A DNA stretch of 64,000 bases, taken from assembly GCA_013397845.1 (NCBI GenBank), contig VZTG01004202.1, forward strand, positions 102,402 through 166,401. Reading direction: 5' to 3'. A program made the position numbers and the translations under genes. A model generated the notes under the pieces. The model had not been told where the DNA came from. It saw only the letters and a list, made by a program, of their open reading frames with translations, and ran no database searches. The DNA is from Melanocharis versteri. Taxonomy: Eukaryota > Chordata > Aves > Passeriformes > Melanocharitidae. Shown piece after piece: positions 58,701 through 64,000 of this stretch (the first letter of the stretch is position 1; every line of letters begins with the position of its first letter).

Positions 58701-59445
58701 AGTACCAGGAGTATCAGGTGTGCCAAGTGTGCCAGGAGTACCTTTACAGTCGTCCCAGATCTCACCACGTGGGCTTTCAGCTGGGCCCTCCTGGCGTGCA
58801 GGTCCCTCCACTGCTCAGCAAGGGCCTCCATCCTCTCCGTGAAGGCCTGGCAGCACCAGAGCAAGGGTGACACAGCTGCCACAGCCAGAGCCGCTCCCTG
58901 CCTGCTCCTGCCACCCTCCAAAGCCCCACCAGCCCCCCAGCCATGTCCCAGCACCCTTCCACCTTCCTCACCTCCTCTGTCTCTTCCACAACCTTCTCCA
59001 TCAACCGCACTTCCTTCATCTTCTTCAGGACACAGATAAACGAGTTCGTGGAATCCTCCTCTGTCGCCCGAAGTTCCCTGCCACAGATTTCCTGAGGTTA
59101 CACTCTGGGTCCAGTTCTGGGCAGGCTGCTGGCTCGCTCTGGGAGCTGGACTGTGTCCCAGGTGTGGTGACAGGACCCCAGCCCCAGCTCAGGAGCCCTC
59201 TGGCAGCGTGGCCTCCCCAGCCCTCCCCTGCAGCGACCCCCCAGCACAGCCAGGAGGGCTCCGGGAACGACGGGGCAGGGAAAGGGAGGTACAGGAGGGA
59301 ACGGATAAGGGATGAGAGTTTGCCACGGCAGGGGAAGGAGGGATGGAGACACTGGAAGAGAGGATGGAGGAGCCCCTCACCTGAGCAGGGGCAGAAGTCT
59401 GTCCTTGTACTGCCCCCGGTAGTAGCTCACGTCCTCGTGTGCCAT
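55704..59445 (-). CDS. CCDC42: CCDC42, coiled-coil domain-containing 42
   Basis: Coiled-coil protein of the DUF4200 family (paralog CFAP73), needed in mouse for sperm head-tail coupling and male fertility. Exons in transcript order: 59381-59445, 58972-59077, 58742-58846, 57822-58019, 56939-57160, 56281-56439, 55704-55772. All introns are GT-AG and phases join exactly; 307 residues (human 316). Landmarks: YYRGQYKDRLL near the start, RRAQLKAH, ENERLRTQALKKAKEE, YSLFKRYLEDVVENSQ, DIISYYKALV, EDRWAEVQDRAARKATEL and IQQFIHDLHD near the end. The C-terminal IQQFI motif and the position beside MFSD6L favour CCDC42 over CFAP73. The start ATG has a G at +4. The strand is opposite to the other genes in the window. 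Confidence 0.92.
55963..56070. repeat. C/T-rich degenerate repeat in the last CCDC42 intron
   Basis: Irregular CCCTGCATCCCTGCACCCC-like units. They hold open long antisense frames that I do not call as genes. Confidence 0.75.
58287..58540. repeat. 41-bp minisatellite in CCDC42 intron 3
   Basis: About six units of GGACAAGGCTGAGAGCC followed by CTCCTCAGGAGATCCCAG. One unit is five bases shorter. Confidence 0.93.
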
Positions 59446-59584
59446 CGCTGCGGCCACCAGCACGGCCACGTCCTGCTGCTGGCCCTGCCCTGGCCTCTGG
59501 GCAGCCCAGGGGCTACTGCAACACCTGCAACCAGCCCTGCAACCTGCAACAAGCCCTGGGGCTACTGCAGCCCACCAGGACAAG

Positions 59585-59812
59585 CCGTGTGGCTACTCTG
59601 AATGCCACAGAGAGGCACTGTGGCTCTTCCAACCATTATGAGCACTCCAGTGGCTACTCCTGGCACTCTGACAGCTCCAGTGGCTCCTCCAGCCATTGTG
59701 ACAGCTCTTGTGGCTACTCCAACCGTTGTGACCACTCCAACCATTGTGACCACTCCTGTAGCTACTCCAATCACTGTGACAGATCCAGTGGCTGCTCCCA
59801 GCACTGACAACT
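59585..59812 (+). repeat. 30-bp minisatellite with an open Ser/Cys/His/Tyr frame
   Basis: Degenerate 30-bp units (one 18 bp long) translate on the plus strand to ten-residue SSGYSNHCD-like repeats. The frame is open from 59439 to 59807 and starts inside CCDC42 exon 1 on the opposite strand. I do not recognise a protein. Confidence 0.75.
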
Positions 59813-60638
59813 CCTGCGAACTCCTTGGCACCAGGGGGACTGACCACTGTGTCCAGGACCAGGAATTTTTCATTCCCTTCTCTTTTTTATTCATCTGCTC
59901 TGCTTCTTCCTTTGCCCAGATTTGGCCCTTGTGCCCTGTGCCCTCTGCTGCCCTGGGGGGGGGTCTGTCAGGGCCCCTGGCAACCACATCCCCCTGTCCC
60001 AGCACTCCCAGGCTCCTTCCCAAAGCCCAGCTGGGAACGCAGAGCAGGCCCATCCTCAGGAGTGGCTGAGCACTGCTCTGCCCAGGGCTCCCTCTCTGGG
60101 TCGCACTGAGCTTTCTCATTTGCCAAAAATCAGCTGATTGGTTTTCAATTGATTTAATTTCTCCCTCAAAAGAGGGCCTGTGACCAAGGACCACCCAAAG
60201 CAAAGGGGTGGGGCTCTGGCTGCAGCCAGAGCAGTTCTGTGAGCTCAGAACAGGGCACGGGGGCTACAGCACAGCTGGTACAGAGCGTTCATGGTGGTCC
60301 AGGCCCTTTGGCAACTGCAGGGAGCATTTTTGGGTCCAAAACCCACAAAAGCCACTTTTGTGACTGTCCCTGTCCCTGCTGCTCCTCCTCCCACCAGGGC
60401 CAGTTCCTGGATTCTTCACAGCATCTCCTGTGCATGGTCTCTGTTTAAAGAGCAACCAACACAAGCCTTGAAATAGTGAAAATATAAAAACCTCCCAAAG
60501 TGCATTTTCAATATCCCCCCTTTAGAAATACTATAATATTGATAAAACAAATACTAATGCTAAAATATACTAAAAATATAGATTTATTTGAATATATAAT
60601 AATATACAATAGATTATATATGATATAGCTTTATAGGA
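59813..60638. other. Intergenic, CCDC42 upstream flank
   Basis: No exon recognised. Two RFX half-site-like words, CCCCTGGCAACC (about 59,974) and CCCTTTGGCAACTG (about 60,303), may be relevant to a ciliary gene. The last 150 bases are AT-rich. Confidence 0.4.
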
Positions 60639-60914
60639 TGTCGCTGTGAGCGGCAGTAAGGAGAGCAAAACACACACCAAGCAGTAGAAAGCAGAAGTGT
60701 GACAGACTTTATTTTGATTCTAACTTTTATACAGAGATATCTACATAATAGTGATTGGACAGTGTCATCCCACCCTTCAGGGGGATTGGGTGAAGCCTTA
60801 CAGCTCCAGTTAGCAAAACATAAGATTAGAAAGAGAGTAAAAATATCCCAGTTTATCTTTGTTTTCCTACAGAGCTCGTGAGAAGGAGAAAATTCTTAGG
60901 ACTGCACGTCCACA
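60639..60914 (-). mobile_element. Probable short LTR, minus strand
   Basis: Bounded by TGTCGC and CCACA, with AATAAA on the minus strand (60708-60713). Flanks ATAGGA and ATAGAC are a poor match for a duplicated target site. It lies in a strongly AT-rich tract. Confidence 0.45.
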
Positions 60915-62548
60915 ATAGACAATATGTAAAAGATATAAAATATAATCTATAGTATAAAAATATCTAAAGAGGCAGATTTGACGAAATTATAAAACTTTTC
61001 CTTGCTCTTTCCCAAAGCACTTCCACAAACAGAACTGAGAGGACTTTCAGGATCTCTCAAATTCTCAATGTTTTTTAACTACACCAAGACCTAAATTTGA
61101 ATGTTGCAGTTGCTTTGGTGCTTTGAATTGAGTTGTTCTCCAGAGATGCTCTGATGCTGCCCAGTGCCCACATCTGCTGGCCATCCCTGTGCGGCCAAAG
61201 CCCCGGGGCAGGAGGTCACTCTGCACAAGGACAGCGGGGCCAGGAGGGGTCAGGGCCCTGCTGACACTGAAGGGTGTCCAAGCACAGCCCAGAGCTCGGG
61301 CCGGAGCTCCTGCAGGAATCCTGGGGAGCTGGGGACATCTCCTGGCCGTGGGATGGAGCAACACTGCTGGAAAATCACCCCCACACGAGAGCTCTTCAGC
61401 TCCTCTCCCTGGACACTGTAACGTGGGCACTGGACTCCAGCTCAAGGGAACACACTTGTCTGAAAAAAAAATAGGAAAAAATTTTTTTTTTCTAAAAGTG
61501 ATTTAAAACCCACTTGTTTTAAATCACATCTCCCTTAACCACCCTGAACACCAAAGCAGAGCCTGTCTGGTGCTCCGGGCCACATTTTATTTCACAAGTC
61601 TGACTTTCCTCTTCAACCCTTCAAAATACACACCACAATCAGCATTTCCAGCTGCTTAACCCTTCTGTAAAATACCAATGTCTTCTTTCCACACGTCTCC
61701 TTGTTTCTATGCAAGATTCCTTACAAACGTGAGTGACATCCAGAAAGTCAACACTCCTGGTTGCTTTTTCCACCCCTGCCTCTGGAATGGAGTGAAACCC
61801 TGGGAATTCTGCCCTGTTAAAGCCCCCGTTCTGACAACCTGCACAGATCTCTCCCAAAGAGAAAAGGGGGCAGAAGATACTGAAATTGTTATTAAAACCC
61901 AATTAAAGGAAATTTAACTGGCCCTGCTCAAGGGGAGCCACGCAAACAGCACAACCTTTCCCTGGAAAATTCCAGCAGCATCTTAATTAAGGCCACCACG
62001 GCCAGAAGGGGCAGGAATGCTGTCCCTGAGCCATGAAGCGTCCTGCCCGCAGTTGTCACTTGGGATCAACCCTGAGAGCATTAAACCACAGCCCTGCAGC
62101 CCAGAAACAGCTTCAGAGCAGCTTTCAAAGCATGTAAAACTCACTGAGTGGTGACCAGATGTAAACCAGCTTAATTCCAGGGAAAACCTCCCAGCCCCAG
62201 GCCCTGGGACAATAAATATGTGATCAGTGGTGCAGGAAGGTTAATGAAAGGAAGGGCTGCTGGCAAGAACAGGACCTGGGCACCGTGGGCTGTCACATCA
62301 GGGCTGGATTAGATATGGAAAAGCAGCACAAACCAGGCGAGTGTCACTGCTCAACTACATCAAACCCCAGGTGCTGATTTTTCTAATGCAAGGAAAAGCT
62401 GAGCGTCAGCTCCAGGCACATTCCAGGGTGAGCTCTGCCACCCCCGGAATCCCAAAGCTGGGCCAGGTCTCTGCAAGGATTTCAGAGGGCCCCAGAGCTG
62501 GGAACGGCAGCTGAGCCCTACAGACCCTGGGGGCTCTGTGCCTGAGGC
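60915..62548. other. Intergenic, no gene seen
   Basis: Starts AT-rich. It contains a 12-bp-arm inverted repeat (61498-61527) beside poly-A/poly-T runs, and a minus-strand AATAAA near 61,583. Open frames are short and unrecognised. Confidence 0.45.
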
Positions 62549-63351
62549 CAGCTCCTGCCAGGATCCTGCCATGGTCCTTCCAAGATCCCCCCAAGCTCCT
62601 TCCAAGATCCCTCCAAGCCCCTTCCAAGATCCCTACGAGGTCCCTCCAAGCTCTTTCCAAGATCCCTACGAGGTCCCTCCAAGCTCTTTCCAAGATCCCT
62701 ACGAGGTCCCTCCAAGCTCTTTCCAAGATCCCTACGAGGTCCCTCCAAGCTCTTTCCAAGATCCCTACGAGGTCCCTCCAAGCTCTTTCCAAGATCCCTA
62801 CGAGGTCCCTCCAAGCTCTTTCCAAGATCCCTACGAGGTCCCTCCAAGCTCTTTCCAAGATCCCTACGAGGTCCCTCCAAGCTCTTTCCAAGATCCCTAC
62901 GAGGTCCCTCCAAGCTCTTTCCAAGATCCCTACGAGGTCCCTCCAAGCTCTTTCCAAGATCCCTACGAGGTCCCTCCAAGCTCTTTCCAAGATCCCTACG
63001 AGGTCCCTCCAAGCTCTTTCCAAGATCCCTACGAGGTCCCTCCAAGCTCTTTCCAAGATCCCTACGAGGTCCCTCCAAGCTCTTTCCAAGATCCCTACGA
63101 GGTCCCTCCAAGCTCTTTCCAAGATCCCTACGAGGTCCCTCCAAGCTCTTTCCAAGATCCCTACGAGGTCCCTCCAAGCTCTTTCCAAGATCCCTACGAG
63201 GTCCCTCCAAGCTCTTTCCAAGATCCCTACGAGGTCCCTCCAAGCTCTTTCCAAGATCCCTACGAGGTCCCTCCAAGCTCTTTCCAAGATCCCTACGAGG
63301 TCCCTCCAAGCTGCTTCCAAGCTCCCTCCAATCCCCTCCCAAGCCCCTTCC
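62549..63351. repeat. 33-bp higher-order minisatellite (11-bp monomers)
   Basis: Twenty-one nearly perfect 33-bp units (62626-63318) are each made of three 11-mers: AAGATCCCTAC, GAGGTCCCTCC, AAGCTCTTTCC. Simple 11-mers flank the array (four clear plus three degenerate before, three after), all in one unbroken 11-bp register. Period 33 keeps frames of 270-330 codons open on both strands; these are not genes. Confidence 0.97.
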
Positions 63352-64000
63352 CTACAGACCCACAGACAGCCCAGGCTCAGGTAAGAGAGGAAAGTTGGAT
63401 TTCCTGGCACAAGATTCAGGCCCTGAGCTGTCTCTGCCTGTACCCCTGAAAACCAGACTTACACGGACTGTTGGGAAGGGATGGGAATTCACCTCGCAGG
63501 AAGAAATGGCAGAGTCATTTTGCTGTCCATAGCCTGGCTACCAGCTGAGGAACAAGGCTGGGTTGTTGTTACTCCTTTCCTCCTCTCTCTCCTCTGGGAA
63601 TTTACTCATTGGGTGCTCTAAACACATCGAAGGAAAAAGAGAATTATTCAAAGTCTGTACCCAACGTGGTTTGTTTGTTATGGACACAACACCTCTGTGG
63701 CTCCCACCAATCCCAAAAATGTCCACGTGGAGAGCACTGCATTTAACCGACCCAGAACAGCACAAAGGGGACACAGCCGAGAAAGTCACCGAACACAGAC
63801 CCCACTGCTGGCTGCCACTGCAGGGTGAGAACAAAAGATTTCACTTCCACTATAGAAAAGAAAGAAAGCAGTGGAAGCTTTAAGATCAGCTCAGCTGAGC
63901 AGAGTTCACAGATGGCAAGTGCTGGATTCTAATCTTTCCCTACCGGTTTTTTTGTTCTATTTTAGATTTTATGCTCTATTTTTGGCTCAGCAACAAGCAA
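63352..64000. other. Intergenic, no gene seen
   Basis: No recognised exon, repeat or RNA gene; the window ends here. Confidence 0.45.

Noticed and set aside
62582..63351. CRISPR-like regular repeat
   Set aside because: The units are contiguous with no unique spacers, and the window is vertebrate.
62406..63449. Open frames of 270-334 codons on both strands over the 33-bp array
   Set aside because: They exist because the unit is 33 bp and has no stop in several frames; simultaneous openness in three frames argues against coding.

Overview
The window looks like a GC-rich stretch of a bird genome, probably a microchromosome and possibly from a songbird. The reasons are several CR1 LINE 3' ends, short introns, many minisatellites, avian-type solo LTRs and a conserved block of vertebrate genes. 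The block corresponds to human 17p13.1 (PIK3R6, MFSD6L, CCDC42). All gene calls rest on splice-site reading and on remembered family sequences; no database was searched.

Layout. 1-10,740: no recognised coding exon; it may hold 5' non-coding exons of PIK3R6 and small repeats. 10,741-29,518 (+): PIK3R6, 19 coding exons that join in frame to a 748-residue protein. 29,519-32,341: 3' flank of PIK3R6, ending in a CR1 fragment cut by an assembly gap (32,342-32,860). 32,862-34,700 (+): MFSD6L, a single-exon transporter-like gene whose first ~70 codons are in the gap; poly(A) signal at 35,141. 34,701-43,425: intergenic, with an AT-rich POU-site block (~36 kb), a CpG island (~38.5-38.9 kb), a GGAT microsatellite, an array of RFX X-box-like sites (41.76 kb) and a probable LTR. 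About 43,426-50,903 (+): a bMERB-domain gene closely resembling BMERB1, ending in a CaaX box. 50,904-55,703: intergenic, with an intact minus-strand solo LTR (6-bp target-site duplication) and a minus-strand CR1. 55,704-59,445 (-): CCDC42, seven coding exons, 307 residues. 59,446-64,000: intergenic, with a 30-bp repeat encoding an open Ser/Cys/His/Tyr frame, an LTR in AT-rich DNA, and a large 33-bp higher-order minisatellite built from 11-bp monomers.

The genes do not form one pathway. PIK3R6 is an adaptor for PI3K-gamma in leukocyte signalling, MFSD6L is a membrane protein of unknown substrate, the BMERB1-like protein should bind Rab GTPases and be prenylated, and CCDC42 is a sperm/cilium coiled-coil protein. 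The most interesting biological point is the BMERB1-like gene. Human BMERB1 lies on 16p13.11 beside NDE1 and MYH11, while this block belongs with NDEL1 and MYH10, so the gene looks like a whole-genome-duplication partner of BMERB1 that I do not know of in mammals. I found no wholly new multi-gene system.
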